Of a stretch of DNA of 64,000 nt, positions 52,498-61,937 are shown piece after piece (the first letter of the stretch is position 1; the number at the start of each line of letters is the position of its first letter). The translations under genes were made by a program, and so were the position numbers. The notes beneath the pieces were generated by a model. That model was not told where the DNA came from. It was given only the letters and a program-made list of their open reading frames with translations, and did not search any database. Origin of the DNA: Chondrinema litorale (GTDB lineage: Bacteria; Bacteroidota; Bacteroidia; Cytophagales; Flammeovirgaceae); assembly GCF_026250525.1 (NCBI RefSeq), contig NZ_CP111050.1, forward strand, positions 62,001-126,000, written 5' to 3'.

Positions 52498-53481
52498 TTA
52501 CCAAAGATGATGTACCTGTTTTTTAATATAGGTATTGTATACATCATTAATTGCGCTCATTTGTTCTTGTGAGAGATCTTGAAAATCGGCAGCTACAACA
52601 TTATGGATAAGTTGCAATTCTTTAGAAGCTCCCGGAATTACACAACTTACTTCATCAAACATTAAAATCCATTTTAAGGCTAACATTACCAGATCAACAT
52701 CTGGAAACTTGTCTTTTAGAATTTCAACAGCTTCTAAGCCAGTATTATAATCGATACCGGCAAATGTTTCTCCCTTGTCAAATGCAGCGCCATCTCTGTT
52801 AAAGTTACGGTGGTCTTCTTTGCCAAAAGTTGTGTCTTTAGAAAACTTTCCACTAAGTAAGCCACTGGCTAGCGGCACACGAGTAATAATTCCCACATTC
52901 TTTTCTTTAGCTAGCTTAAAAAATAAATCAGCCGGCCTTTGCCTAAACATATTGAAGATAATTTGAACAGTTGTTACACAGTCGTATTCAATGGCTTTTA
53001 TTGCTTCCTCTACCTTTTCTACACTAACTCCCATGTTCAGGATTTTACCCTCAGCCTTTAGTTTTTCAAATTCTTCAAAAATTTCAGGTCGATAATAAAC
53101 CTCGGTAGGAGGGCAGTGTATTTGTATAAGATCAAGGCATTCTATACCCATGTTTTGCAAGCTTTCTTCTACAAAAGTTCTCAGTGCTTTTGGCGTGTAA
53201 GCTTCATTCGTGTGTGGGTTTAACCTTCTTCCACATTTGCTTGCTACATAAATGCGTTCAGACCTATTTTTAACCAATCTGCCAACAGCTTTTTCACTTT
53301 CTCTGTCGCCATATACATCTGCCGTATCAATAAAGTTAATGCCTTTATCTACAGCAGAATTTAATATTTTATCCGCATTATCATGATCGAAAGGTTCACC
53401 CCACTTTCCACCAACTTGCCAGGTTCCTAAACTAATTTCAGAAATCTCAAATCCTGTTTTTCCTAAGGTTCTTTTTTTCAT
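52498..53481 (-). CDS. Aldo/keto reductase
   Basis: The 327-residue (alpha/beta)8 NADPH oxidoreductase has the full catalytic set: Asp52 and Tyr57 (FIDTADVYG), Lys82 (VASKCG) and His122 (IQIHCPP). The C-terminal CVIPGASKELQLIHN binds the cofactor phosphate. It fits the AKR11/AKR12-type bacterial reductases with broad substrate range; the true substrate is unknown. It stands alone between the darcynin-like gene and its own terminator. Confidence 0.94.
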   Translation of the reverse strand: MKKRTLGKTGFEISEISLGTWQVGGKWGEPFDHDNADKILNSAVDKGINFIDTADVYGDRESEKAVGRLVKNRSERIYVASKCGRRLNPHTNEAYTPKALRTFVEESLQNMGIECLDLIQIHCPPTEVYYRPEIFEEFEKLKAEGKILNMGVSVEKVEEAIKAIEYDCVTTVQIIFNMFRQRPADLFFKLAKEKNVGIITRVPLASGLLSGKFSKDTTFGKEDHRNFNRDGAAFDKGETFAGIDYNTGLEAVEILKDKFPDVDLVMLALKWILMFDEVSCVIPGASKELQLIHNVVAADFQDLSQEQMSAINDVYNTYIKKQVHHLW

Positions 53482-53621
53482 TATTTACTCTAATTGATTT
53501 TTTCAGAATTACTGTGTTGTAACAATACAATCAATTATAAGCTATTAAAGTTTTTTCTCAGAGCAAACAGGCAATTTTATCTGAAACATGGTTGAACTAT
53601 AGGCAAATTCTACAAGACTTT

Positions 53622-54053
53622 TCAATCAGGTTTGTATTCTTCATCTTCGAATTGAGCGAAGCCATCTTCAATGCCTATAATCACATCTACTAATTGAATA
53701 TAAGGTTTACCAAAAAGACTGGTGTCTCTCAAATGTTCCATAAAGTAATAATGGTCTTTAAGATCAGCACATTCGATAATCATAAAGTCAGAAGTTTTTG
53801 CGTGGAAAGCTTCACTATCGAATAACCTCACTTTCAGCTTACCTTCAAATTTTTGTATAATGGGCATAATCTCATTTTTAAAGATTTTACCCCTTTCTTC
53901 GCGTTTTAAAAGTAGCCAGTGGTTGGTTACATTATACAAAACTAAAATAGAATATTTCATAACTGTTTCATTTTTAGGTGTTTCAATAGGTTTACTTTGT
54001 ACTGCTGATACTGTAAACAATAAAATACATAGCAGGTAAATGCTCTTTTTCAT
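53622..54053 (-). CDS. Darcynin-like protein with a signal peptide
   Basis: Residues 32-143 match the darcynin family as I remember it: MKYSILVLYNVTNHWLLLKR, then EIMPIIQKFEGK, VRLFDSEAFHAKTSDFMIIE, FGKPYIQLVDVIIGIEDGF (each read separately). The family is small and its function unknown. Here a typical signal peptide (residues 1-20, ending AVQS-K) precedes the domain, whereas the family usually begins at the Met equivalent to residue 32. Either the protein is exported, or translation starts at that internal ATG. An FNR-like palindrome lies 139 bases upstream. Confidence 0.75.
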   Translation of the reverse strand: MKKSIYLLCILLFTVSAVQSKPIETPKNETVMKYSILVLYNVTNHWLLLKREERGKIFKNEIMPIIQKFEGKLKVRLFDSEAFHAKTSDFMIIECADLKDHYYFMEHLRDTSLFGKPYIQLVDVIIGIEDGFAQFEDEEYKPD

Positions 54054-54191
54054 AATTGAATAATAGATTATTTACTGGCTAAGATGAGTGGTAAATTGGG
54101 CAGGTACATTTACATATGTAAATAAAAATGCATCCTTTTCTTAAAAGGAGTATGTATTCTGATGATAGATAATGAATAGTATGACCTTTTT

Positions 54192-54205
54192 TTGACCTTG
54201 GTCAA
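54192..54205. promoter_or_regulatory. FNR/Crp-like palindrome upstream of the darcynin-like gene
   Basis: TTGACCTTGGTCAA is a perfect inverted repeat and fits TTGA-N6-TCAA, the half-site spacing used by FNR-type regulators. It lies 139 bases before the darcynin-like gene and about 210 bases after a Crp/Fnr-family regulator gene. Confidence 0.5.
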
Positions 54206-54236
54206 ATTGCGTTAAGAATTTTAGGAGTGATTACGT

Positions 54237-54278
54237 AAAAAAATCCGGTGTTTGAGTGCAACGAGTTTCGGGTTTTTT
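54237..54278. terminator. Weak terminator-like inverted repeat
   Basis: A-rich arm 54237-54246 ending in TCCG pairs with CGGGTTTTTT (54269-54278) through a G-U pair, with a loop of about 22 bases. It may end the Crp/Fnr transcript on the minus strand. The long loop makes this uncertain. The remaining bases between 54054 and 54418 show no gene. Confidence 0.35.
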
Positions 54279-54418
54279 AGTCATCATGAAGAAAATTTAG
54301 CGAATTTGTCCACAGTCTTGAGTTTTTGGTTCTTTTATGTCAAGTTAAAAGAACAAAATTAGATCATTTTATATTGATTCTCTTATTACAAGAATCTTAT
54401 TTTGAATAAACTACTTTT

Positions 54419-54994
54419 TTACTTCCCTGCTAAATTTCTTCTGATTCTGCTAAGTTGAGTAGCGCTCACTCCTAAATAAGATGCAATATGGTATTGTGGA
54501 ATTAATTGATCGAGGTTGGGGAATTCCTGCTTAAAAATTTCATAGCGCTTTTCTGCATCCATCGTAACCAATTCAATCTCGCGCTTTTCTTTCTGTACAA
54601 AGTAATTTTCAGATAGTTTTCTAGATAGAGATTCTATTTGAGAATGTTTCTGATAGAGCGAGATAAACTGTTGGTAGTTTGTTACTAACACTTCTACATC
54701 AGTTAAAAACTCAATATTGATGCGATTTTCTTTTTCGGTGATTAGTGCAGAATAAGCGCCAATAAAAGAAGGAGCTACATTAAACATTTTGTTGTATTCT
54801 GCACCTTCTGTATTCCTAAAAAAAGCTCTGGAAACACCTTTCATTAGAATGCCAAATCTTGTTTCACTGTTACCTTCTTTGGCAAAGTAAGTCCCTTTTG
54901 TAAAAGTCTCAGTGCTAAATTGAGCCAAAAGAATTTCTAGTGTTTCTTCTGAAATGGGGTGTATTTGCTTGATGTATTTTTTAAGTGCCTCCAA
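54419..54994 (-). CDS. Crp/Fnr-family transcriptional regulator
   Basis: The 191-residue protein has a cyclic-nucleotide-binding-type beta barrel (about residues 20-115: FTKGTYFAKEGNSETRFGIL) and a C-terminal helix-turn-helix (about 160-190: IPQYHIASYLGVSATQLSRI followed by RRNL). No Cys cluster for an iron-sulfur centre is present, so it is not an oxygen sensor of the FNR type. This layout is common in Bacteroidota. The start is probably TTG at 54994, since no ATG is available before the upstream in-frame stop. It follows the acetyltransferase gene by 21 bases. Confidence 0.9.
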   Translation of the reverse strand: MEALKKYIKQIHPISEETLEILLAQFSTETFTKGTYFAKEGNSETRFGILMKGVSRAFFRNTEGAEYNKMFNVAPSFIGAYSALITEKENRINIEFLTDVEVLVTNYQQFISLYQKHSQIESLSRKLSENYFVQKEKREIELVTMDAEKRYEIFKQEFPNLDQLIPQYHIASYLGVSATQLSRIRRNLAGK

Positions 54995-55015
54995 AGAATT
55001 ATTTAAAATCTAAAG

Positions 55016-55459
55016 TTAATTCTCAGGCTGCAATTGCCAAAGCCAAGCATCTCCAATTTCGTGGTCTTGTACAATTCCAGAGAAGGTAAAACCATGCTTT
55101 TTTAATATGTGAGTAGATGCATTTTCTTCGGGAGCAGTTTTGGCAGTAATTATCAAGTTGTTATCAGTCTGTTTGGCAATCTTAATCAGTTCTTTGCAAG
55201 CAAATGAGGCAATGCCTTTGTTTTCGTGAGCTTTAAATGTCCAGTAAGCTAGTTCAACTTTGCCATCCATTGGTTTGCCAGTAAAACCACAAGAGCCAAC
55301 GACTGTTTCTTGATCGAAAATGAAATAGCCAATCCAAGGTGGATTATAGCCGATTGTTGGATAAAAGTTTTGATATGCCTCGAGTAATTGTTGGCAATCG
55401 GGAGAGTTAAAAATGCTTTTAGAAGAATCTTCTTGGGTGGTAATTGGTTTGAGCTCCAT
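55016..55459 (-). CDS. GNAT family N-acetyltransferase
   Basis: From the ATG at 55459 the product has 147 residues. GNAT features are IGYFIFDQETVVGSCGFTGKP (strands 2-4, read in two pieces), ELAYWTFKAHENKGIASFACKELI with the acetyl-CoA loop (HENKGIAS, in place of Q/RxxGxG/A), and the late ASTHILKKHGFTFSG segment typical of RimJ-like members. The acceptor is unknown. It probably forms an operon with the Crp/Fnr regulator 21 bases downstream. Confidence 0.9.
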   Translation of the reverse strand: MELKPITTQEDSSKSIFNSPDCQQLLEAYQNFYPTIGYNPPWIGYFIFDQETVVGSCGFTGKPMDGKVELAYWTFKAHENKGIASFACKELIKIAKQTDNNLIITAKTAPEENASTHILKKHGFTFSGIVQDHEIGDAWLWQLQPEN

Positions 55460-55556
55460 CAATAATCAGGTTTTGTTCTGGAGCGTAAAAATATACATTT
55501 ATATAAAAATCCAGAACAACCGATTTGATGGTACTCATCTTTTTAGGAGAGGGAAT

Positions 55557-55727
55557 TTATCTTGTTCCGGCAATAAGTGTCAAAACAAATGCTACACAGA
55601 TAAAACCGAAGATCAAAAATGCAATCGCTTTTAAAATCTTTGTGTAAATGTTGTTTTCTCTCCGAATGGTTTTAATCCCAAATACATCGACCAGAAGCCA
55701 GATGAAAAAGTTAAATACATAATCCAT
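55557..55727 (-). CDS. 56-residue membrane protein with two hydrophobic helices
   Basis: Read from the sequence: an ATG at 55727 opens a 57-codon frame that begins MDYVFNFFIWLLVDVFGIK and ends in VLTLIAGTR. Hydrophobic segments at about residues 4-18 and 32-53 flank a short polar stretch (TIRRENNIYTK), giving a hairpin across the membrane. The family was not recognised. Composition and the clean start support a real gene. It lies 97 bases upstream of the acetyltransferase gene in the same direction. Confidence 0.6.
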   Translation of the reverse strand: MDYVFNFFIWLLVDVFGIKTIRRENNIYTKILKAIAFLIFGFICVAFVLTLIAGTR

Positions 55728-55894
55728 AATGTTTTTGTTTAAGTTTTAAAATAAATTTTACTATCTGTATAAACGTTTTTAATTGAATTTTCATTCAATC
55801 TAAATAGCGTTTATTACCATACAATTTACATATTTAATCTCATACAGTGCAAGTTGTTTTACCACGCTAGCGCTAATTATTAGATTTATCTACA

Positions 55895-56389
55895 TTATTT
55901 CATAGTGCTGTATTCGTTTCTTAATCTTTGCAGTATATCTACTAGGTCTTCTAAACCTTCAATATCTGCATAAGCATCAAAAACTACTTTCTTACTTTGT
56001 CCATTTTGCTTAATTTCTATCCATTCAGCACCACCATCTGTACAATCTAGACAGTCCGAAAGTGTGTCGGGCAAGTTGTTAAAAACAGAGAAATCAATGC
56101 TATTATAAATGCTATCGTATTTAGCTTGAGTGAGGCTATTTGTAAAAGCTACTTTAGGATACGTATCTCCATCGTAGATGCTTTTCTTCTCATAATAAGT
56201 TTCCAAATTAGAGTTCAGTATTAATTCTTGATAGCAATAGCCAACACAATACCCATAAGAAGTTCCTGAAGTAATTTCTAAGTCAGATTCTGGCAAGCAA
56301 CTACATTCTTCAGATACAAGCGTGTTATCACAAGCAAATAAGATAACAATTGGAAGGCTTAGCAGTAATAAAGATTTTTTCAGTTTCAT
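55895..56389 (-). CDS. Cysteine-rich lipoprotein of unknown function
   Basis: The 164-residue protein has a lipoprotein signal (SLPIVILFAC, lipidated Cys20). The mature part contains seven further Cys residues, in a SEECSCLP pair, YCVGYCYQ and SDCLDCTDG, which could form disulfides. Distantly it recalls DUF6438-type domains, which also have an early Cys pair and a late beta-rich WIEIKQNGQSKKVVFD-like part, but this is uncertain. It stands alone, divergent from the tricorn-like protease gene. Confidence 0.65.
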   Translation of the reverse strand: MKLKKSLLLLSLPIVILFACDNTLVSEECSCLPESDLEITSGTSYGYCVGYCYQELILNSNLETYYEKKSIYDGDTYPKVAFTNSLTQAKYDSIYNSIDFSVFNNLPDTLSDCLDCTDGGAEWIEIKQNGQSKKVVFDAYADIEGLEDLVDILQRLRNEYSTMK

Positions 56390-56552
56390 AATTTTTAATT
56401 TTCACCATTACGGAAGACTTTATTAAATTGCTACAAAACAAAGCGTACATTGTATTCGATTAAATCGATGTATTTTTCCGCTCATATAATTTATTTTTAT
56501 TGCTGCTGTATATTTTTTTAACTTTCCGCACTCAATTATTCAAACTTTAAAG

Positions 56553-59500
56553 ATGTTTATGAAACTATTAAAACTCATATCTTATCTTTTCTTTATCTCA
56601 TTTTCCACAATGGTTTTTGCGCAAGATGCACCCTTATGGATGCGTTATCCTGCGATTTCACCAGATGGAAGTGAGATCGCCTTCTCTTTCAAGGGCGATA
56701 TTTACAAGGTAAGTACCAGTGGTGGGCAGGCTATCCCGCTAACTATGCATAATGCGCATGATTTTATGCCAGTTTGGTCTAAAGATGGAAAGTCTTTGGC
56801 TTTCGCTTCAGACAGATATGGCAATTTCGATGTTTTTGTTATTCCTTCAGAAGGTGGTGAAGCAAACCGCTTAACCTTCCATTCTTCTGATGATTATCCA
56901 AGTGATTTTACCCCAGACAACAGCAAAATTATGTTTACATCATTAAGAACAGATGATGTAAAATACGCACAGTTTCCTTATGGCAGATTGCCAGAGTTAT
57001 ACGAAGTAGGAGTACAAGGTGGCAGACCAGAACAAATTACTTCTATTACTGCCGAAGAAGCACGCTACAGTGCAGATGGTTCAACCATTATTTACCAAGA
57101 TAAAAAAGGTTACGAAGATCCTTGGAGAAAGCATCATACTTCTTCTGTTACTAGAGATATTTGGTTACTAGATGTAAAAGATGGTAAATACACCATGTTA
57201 AGCGATTTTGGAGGTGAAGACAGATCGCCTGTATTTGCCGCTGATGGAGAAAACTATTATTACTTAAGTGAAGAAAAAGGCACTTTCAATGTTTTTAAAG
57301 CTTCTCTAAATGGCAATGCATATAAAGAGCAATTGAGTTCTTTCGAGAACCATCCAGTAAGATTTTTAACTGTTTCGAATAACGATTTGCTTTGCTTCGG
57401 ATTCGATGGTGAAATTTATACGATGAAACCGGGAAGCGACCCAGTAAAGGTAAATATCACGATTAGAACAGATAACAGCGGAGCAGATTACGAAACAACT
57501 TCTGTGAGAGGTGGAGCTACTGAAATGGCAGTTTCACCAAATGGTAAAGAAATCGCTTTTGTATACAGAGGAGAAATTTTTGTGGCTCCGGTAGAAGATG
57601 GCGATACCAAAAGAATTACCAATACACCAGCACAAGAGCGTAGTGTAAGCTTTAGTCCAGACGGTAGAAAGCTCTTATATGCAGGTGAAAGAGATGGAAG
57701 TTGGAATATTTACAGCACCGAGATTGTAAGAGAAGAAGAGCCTTATTTTTATGCTTCTACCATCTTAAAAGAAGAAGTAATTACTGATGCGCCAAATGCT
57801 GAGTTTCAGCCTTCTTGGTCGCCAGATGGCAAAGAAGTAGCTTATTTGGAAGACAGAGTGGTGTTGAAGGTGATCAACCTAGAAACAAAAGCTAAAAGAA
57901 CCATTCTTAGTGCAGAGCATAACTATTCTTATTCTGATGGAGACCAGTATTACGATTGGTCGCCAGATGGCAAATGGTTTTTGGTGGTATTTAACCAACC
58001 AAACCAGTGGATTTCTGAGGCAGGCTTAATCTCTGCACAAGGAGGAGAATTGATAAATCTAACTAAAAGTGGATTTAGCGATGAGGCTCCAAAGTGGATG
58101 ATGGATGGCAAGATGATGATCTGGTTTTCTGACAGAGATGGTATGAAAAATAGAGGTAGTTGGGGTTCAGAGGCAGATGTATATGCTACTTTTTTCACGC
58201 AAGAAGCTTATGATGAATTCAACTTAAGCAAGGCAGATTTTGAGCTTTACAAAGAGCGCGAAAAAGACGAGAAGAAAGAAGACGAAGATGATGACAAGAA
58301 AGATGAAAAAGCAGATGAAGATGATTTGCCAGAAATAAAAATGGAACTAGACGGCATAGAAGATAGAAAGGAGAGATTAACCATTCATTCTTCTAGGTTA
58401 AACGATGCCGTAGTTTCTAAAGATGGTGAGACATTATATTACATCTGTAGGTTTGAACAAGGGGTAGATTTATGGAAAACCAATTTAAGAACCAGAGAAA
58501 CCAAAATTGTTACGAAGTTAGGTAGCAGCGGAGGCGGTCTAAGCTTCGATAAAGATGGCAAAAATTTATTCTTACTTTCGAGTGGTTCAGTTAAAAAAGT
58601 AGATGTAAGCAGTGGTAGTGTGAAAACCATTGGTGTAAATGGCGAGATGAAACTCGACAAAACCAAAGAAAGAGCTTACATTTTTGACCACGCTTGGAGA
58701 CAAGTAAAAAACAAGTTCTACTTAACAGATTTACACGGCGTTGATTGGGATTTCTATAAAAAAGAATATGAGAAATACCTGCCTTACATCAACAACAATT
58801 ACGATTTCTCTGAAATGTTAAGTGAGTTGTTGGGTGAGCTTAACGCCTCACACACAGGTTGCCGTTACTATGCACATGCTGACAATGGAGACGAAACTGC
58901 TTCGCTAGGTTTATTCTTCGATAAGGATTTTACTGGCAATGGTTTAAAGGTGGCAGAAGTACTAGAAAAAGGCCCAGCAGACAGAGCAGAATCGAAGATT
59001 TCAACCGGAACTATCCTCGAAAAAATTGATGGAGAAGCCATTGAAGCAAATACCAATTACTATCCTTTGCTCAATAGAAAGGCTGGCAAAAAGGTGTTGC
59101 TTTCTCTTTATAATCCATCAAATGGCAATAGATGGGACGAAGTAATTGAGCCGATTTCAAGAGGTACAGAAAGCAATTTATTATATCGCCGTTGGGTAGA
59201 AAACCGTCGCGAAGAAGTGGAAACTCTTTCTGATGGAAGAGTGGGCTATGTGCACGTAAGAGGCATGAATGACCCAAGTTTCAGAACAACTTACGAAGAG
59301 GTGTTGGGTAGAAACTTTGATAAAGAAGCTATTATCGTAGATACCAGATTTAATGGTGGTGGTTGGTTGCACGACGACTTGGCAACTTTCCTTAATGGGA
59401 AAGAATACATCCAAATGATGCCGAGAGGTCAGAAGTTGGGAACGGAGCCTCAGTTCAAATGGACAAAAGAATCGATTGTGCTGATGGGTGAAGGTAATTA

Positions 59501-59843
59501 CTCAGATGCACATATGTTCCCTTACGCTTACAAAGCAAATAACATTGGTAAATTGGTAGGTATGCCTGTACCGGGTACTGGAACTGCTGTTTGGTGGGAG
59601 AGACAAATAGATGGAACTTTGGTATTTGGTATTCCGCAGGTAGGTATGGTAGATGTTTCTGGTAACTACTTAGAAAACCAACAACTAGAGCCAGATGTTA
59701 AAGTTAGAAACGAACCAGAAGTGTTGTTAGATGGCAAAGATCAACAGATAGAAAAAGCTGTTGAAGTGCTGCTCGAAGAGCAAAATGAGTTACCAGGCTC
59801 ACAAGACCTAAAACTGGAAAAGAAAGCCGAAGAGAACAAGTAA
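56553..59843 (+). CDS. Exported S41-family tricorn-like protease
   Basis: The 1096-residue protein has a signal peptide (ending near MVFAQ) and a beta-propeller of WD40/PD40 repeats over about residues 25-540 (repeated SPDGxxxxF/Y units). A second propeller-like part contains an acidic low-complexity loop (about 565-595, rich in Lys, Glu and Asp), followed by a PDZ domain (about 780-860) and the S41 catalytic domain (about 880-1075). VDTRFNGGGW and GEGNYSDAHMF are the typical S41 tricorn segments, the Ser of the latter being the likely nucleophile. Such proteins degrade peptides in the periplasm or outside. A weak terminator follows. Confidence 0.92.
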   Translation: MFMKLLKLISYLFFISFSTMVFAQDAPLWMRYPAISPDGSEIAFSFKGDIYKVSTSGGQAIPLTMHNAHDFMPVWSKDGKSLAFASDRYGNFDVFVIPSEGGEANRLTFHSSDDYPSDFTPDNSKIMFTSLRTDDVKYAQFPYGRLPELYEVGVQGGRPEQITSITAEEARYSADGSTIIYQDKKGYEDPWRKHHTSSVTRDIWLLDVKDGKYTMLSDFGGEDRSPVFAADGENYYYLSEEKGTFNVFKASLNGNAYKEQLSSFENHPVRFLTVSNNDLLCFGFDGEIYTMKPGSDPVKVNITIRTDNSGADYETTSVRGGATEMAVSPNGKEIAFVYRGEIFVAPVEDGDTKRITNTPAQERSVSFSPDGRKLLYAGERDGSWNIYSTEIVREEEPYFYASTILKEEVITDAPNAEFQPSWSPDGKEVAYLEDRVVLKVINLETKAKRTILSAEHNYSYSDGDQYYDWSPDGKWFLVVFNQPNQWISEAGLISAQGGELINLTKSGFSDEAPKWMMDGKMMIWFSDRDGMKNRGSWGSEADVYATFFTQEAYDEFNLSKADFELYKEREKDEKKEDEDDDKKDEKADEDDLPEIKMELDGIEDRKERLTIHSSRLNDAVVSKDGETLYYICRFEQGVDLWKTNLRTRETKIVTKLGSSGGGLSFDKDGKNLFLLSSGSVKKVDVSSGSVKTIGVNGEMKLDKTKERAYIFDHAWRQVKNKFYLTDLHGVDWDFYKKEYEKYLPYINNNYDFSEMLSELLGELNASHTGCRYYAHADNGDETASLGLFFDKDFTGNGLKVAEVLEKGPADRAESKISTGTILEKIDGEAIEANTNYYPLLNRKAGKKVLLSLYNPSNGNRWDEVIEPISRGTESNLLYRRWVENRREEVETLSDGRVGYVHVRGMNDPSFRTTYEEVLGRNFDKEAIIVDTRFNGGGWLHDDLATFLNGKEYIQMMPRGQKLGTEPQFKWTKESIVLMGEGNYSDAHMFPYAYKANNIGKLVGMPVPGTGTAVWWERQIDGTLVFGIPQVGMVDVSGNYLENQQLEPDVKVRNEPEVLLDGKDQQIEKAVEVLLEEQNELPGSQDLKLEKKAEENK

Positions 59844-59852
59844 ATCAATTTA

Positions 59853-59880
59853 GCTACCTGTTTTTAAAGGCAGGTAGCTT
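59853..59880 (+). terminator. Hairpin after the tricorn-like gene
   Basis: A 9-base perfect stem (AGCTACCTG at 59853-59861 with 59872-59880) with a 10-base loop, followed by TTCCTTTC, a poor T-tract. Probably a terminator. Confidence 0.6.
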
Positions 59881-60005
59881 CCTTTCAGCCCGCTAAATAG
59901 CTGAGCCAGAACCTATATATTCCTCTTTAGAATGAATGCGCTCAGTTTATTTTCTCTCCTCAGATTAAGATAATATTTTTAAAGCTGGATTTAAATTTTA
60001 ACCTT

Positions 60006-61937
60006 ATGATTATGATTAGGAATGTGTTTGTGATTTTTTTGATGCTTCTTGGCTTTAGCCTCTTTGCCCAAGAAAAGGATATGCAGCAAATATCATTTGA
60101 TGATATGTCTGCATTTAAAGAGCAAGCCGGAAACTGGTTTGTAGTGGGAGATGTTGTGATCAACCCAACATTAGACATCCACCACGAGCCAGAAAAGGAA
60201 GCGACAGAAGACACAGGCAAGAAAAAAAAGAAAAAGAAAAAAAACTCAGCTAAGGAAGAAGCAAAGCCAGAACCTAAAGCATTTGCATACGGAGACGGCA
60301 CTGGTATCCTCATCAACATGAACGACGATACCAAAAAAAGTCAATTACTAACAAAGTGGGAACACGGCGATATCATCTTTGAAACAGATGTGATGTTACC
60401 TAAAGGTTCCAACTCAGGAATTTATTTACAAGGTAGATATGAAGTTCAATTGCTAGATAGCTGGGGAGTTAAAGAACCCGCTTTTAGTGATATTGGAGGT
60501 ATTTACCGTAACTGGGAACGCACTCCAGGCAAAATTTACATGGGTAAAGCCCCACTTACCAATGCAGCTTTTGCTCCGGGTGTTTGGCAACACTTAAAAA
60601 TCGCTTTTAAAGCCCCAAGATTTGATGCTCAGGGTAAAAAAGTAGAAAATGCTCGTTTCGAGTATGTAGAATTGAATGGAATAAGAATCCACGAAAACTT
60701 AGAAGTACCTTTACCAACTGGCGGACCAATTGAAAATAATGAGACTGCAAAAGGTCCTATTATGATTCAGGGAGACCATGGCCCAGTTGCTTTTAGAAAT
60801 ATGAAATATAAGCTAATGGAAGAAGCTGATATTAAAGTTTCTGATATTACTTACAAAACATTTGATGGGGCATTTCAAAAAATTGCCGATTTCGAGAACA
60901 CTACTCCTGTAATGGAAGGTAGCTCTCCAACATTAACTTATGCAGTTACAGATAAGAACGACAACTTCGGTGTAATTCTTAATGGTAAAATAACTGCACC
61001 AAAAGCTGGCAAATACAACCTAAGATTAAACTACATCGGTGGTTTGCGTTTTACAGTAGATGGAAAAACTGTAGTAGACAATCAAATTCCACATGCTAAT
61101 GGAAACGATTTAGTATCTGTGGATTTGAAACAAGGTGAGCAACCATTCGAAATTGCTTACTACAAGAGTATTGGTTGGAGACCAGCCATGTTAGGTGTAT
61201 TCGAAACTAACTCATTTCCAAGACCTTTGCATAGCTTAAGTTCTTATGCATCAGGTGCACCTTCTTATTCTCCAATTTATGTAGATGCTGAAAGTACTCC
61301 TAGATTGCTGAGAGCATTCTTCGATTTCGAAGGTGATAGAAGTAAAAGAATTACACACTCAATTGGTGTGGCAGATCCTTCTGGTGTAAACTATGTATAC
61401 GATTTAAAATCTGGAACTCCTGTATGTATATGGCGTGGCGATTTTGTAAACGCAACTCCAATGTGGCACGACAGAGGTGATGGTTCATTTAGACCAAGAG
61501 GTGCAGCTCGTTACCTATTTACAGGCCTATCAATTGCTAACTTATCTACAGGATCAGAAACGTTCCCGGTAGCTATGGACGAAGCTAAAGGCTTCCACAA
61601 CATCGGTTATAAAATCGCTGAAAACTCAGGAACACCGGTATTTATGTATTCGCTAAACGGAACAAAATACGAAGATTCAATCTCTCCAGATGAAGAAGGA
61701 AAATCTTTAATTAGAACTGTAAAAGTAATTGAAGGAGATGCGCCAACTACGCTTTCAGTTAAACTCGCAGAAGGTGACGACATCTTTATGTTAGAAACTG
61801 GTGAATACTGTGTGGATAAGAAATATTTTATCCAACTAAACGGAAATCAGTCAGTAAAAGTAAGAACTGCAAATGGTAAGAAAGAGCTTGTCGGACAGTT
61901 CACAGCTAATTCTATAAGCTATAAAATTATTTGGTAA
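60006..61937 (+). CDS. Exported DUF1080 (3-keto-disaccharide hydrolase-like) protein with a PA14-like domain
   Basis: The 643-residue protein has a signal peptide (ending near SLFAQ). A DUF1080 LamG-like domain spans about residues 28-270 (DIIFETDVMLPKGSNSGIYL, YEVQLLDSWG, GPIMIQGDHGPVAFRNMKY). An insertion with eight consecutive lysines (72-79) and Glu/Lys/Ala-rich flanks interrupts it early. A PA14-like carbohydrate-binding segment follows (about 290-400), then a region of unknown type. DUF1080 proteins include enzymes acting on 3-keto-glycosides. The stop overlaps the ATG of the next gene (TAATG), so the two are co-translated. Confidence 0.87.
   Translation: MIMIRNVFVIFLMLLGFSLFAQEKDMQQISFDDMSAFKEQAGNWFVVGDVVINPTLDIHHEPEKEATEDTGKKKKKKKKNSAKEEAKPEPKAFAYGDGTGILINMNDDTKKSQLLTKWEHGDIIFETDVMLPKGSNSGIYLQGRYEVQLLDSWGVKEPAFSDIGGIYRNWERTPGKIYMGKAPLTNAAFAPGVWQHLKIAFKAPRFDAQGKKVENARFEYVELNGIRIHENLEVPLPTGGPIENNETAKGPIMIQGDHGPVAFRNMKYKLMEEADIKVSDITYKTFDGAFQKIADFENTTPVMEGSSPTLTYAVTDKNDNFGVILNGKITAPKAGKYNLRLNYIGGLRFTVDGKTVVDNQIPHANGNDLVSVDLKQGEQPFEIAYYKSIGWRPAMLGVFETNSFPRPLHSLSSYASGAPSYSPIYVDAESTPRLLRAFFDFEGDRSKRITHSIGVADPSGVNYVYDLKSGTPVCIWRGDFVNATPMWHDRGDGSFRPRGAARYLFTGLSIANLSTGSETFPVAMDEAKGFHNIGYKIAENSGTPVFMYSLNGTKYEDSISPDEEGKSLIRTVKVIEGDAPTTLSVKLAEGDDIFMLETGEYCVDKKYFIQLNGNQSVKVRTANGKKELVGQFTANSISYKIIW

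Noticed and set aside
55413..55634. 73-codon plus-strand reading frame
   Set aside because: It is antisense to the acetyltransferase start and the small membrane protein gene and shows no family features.
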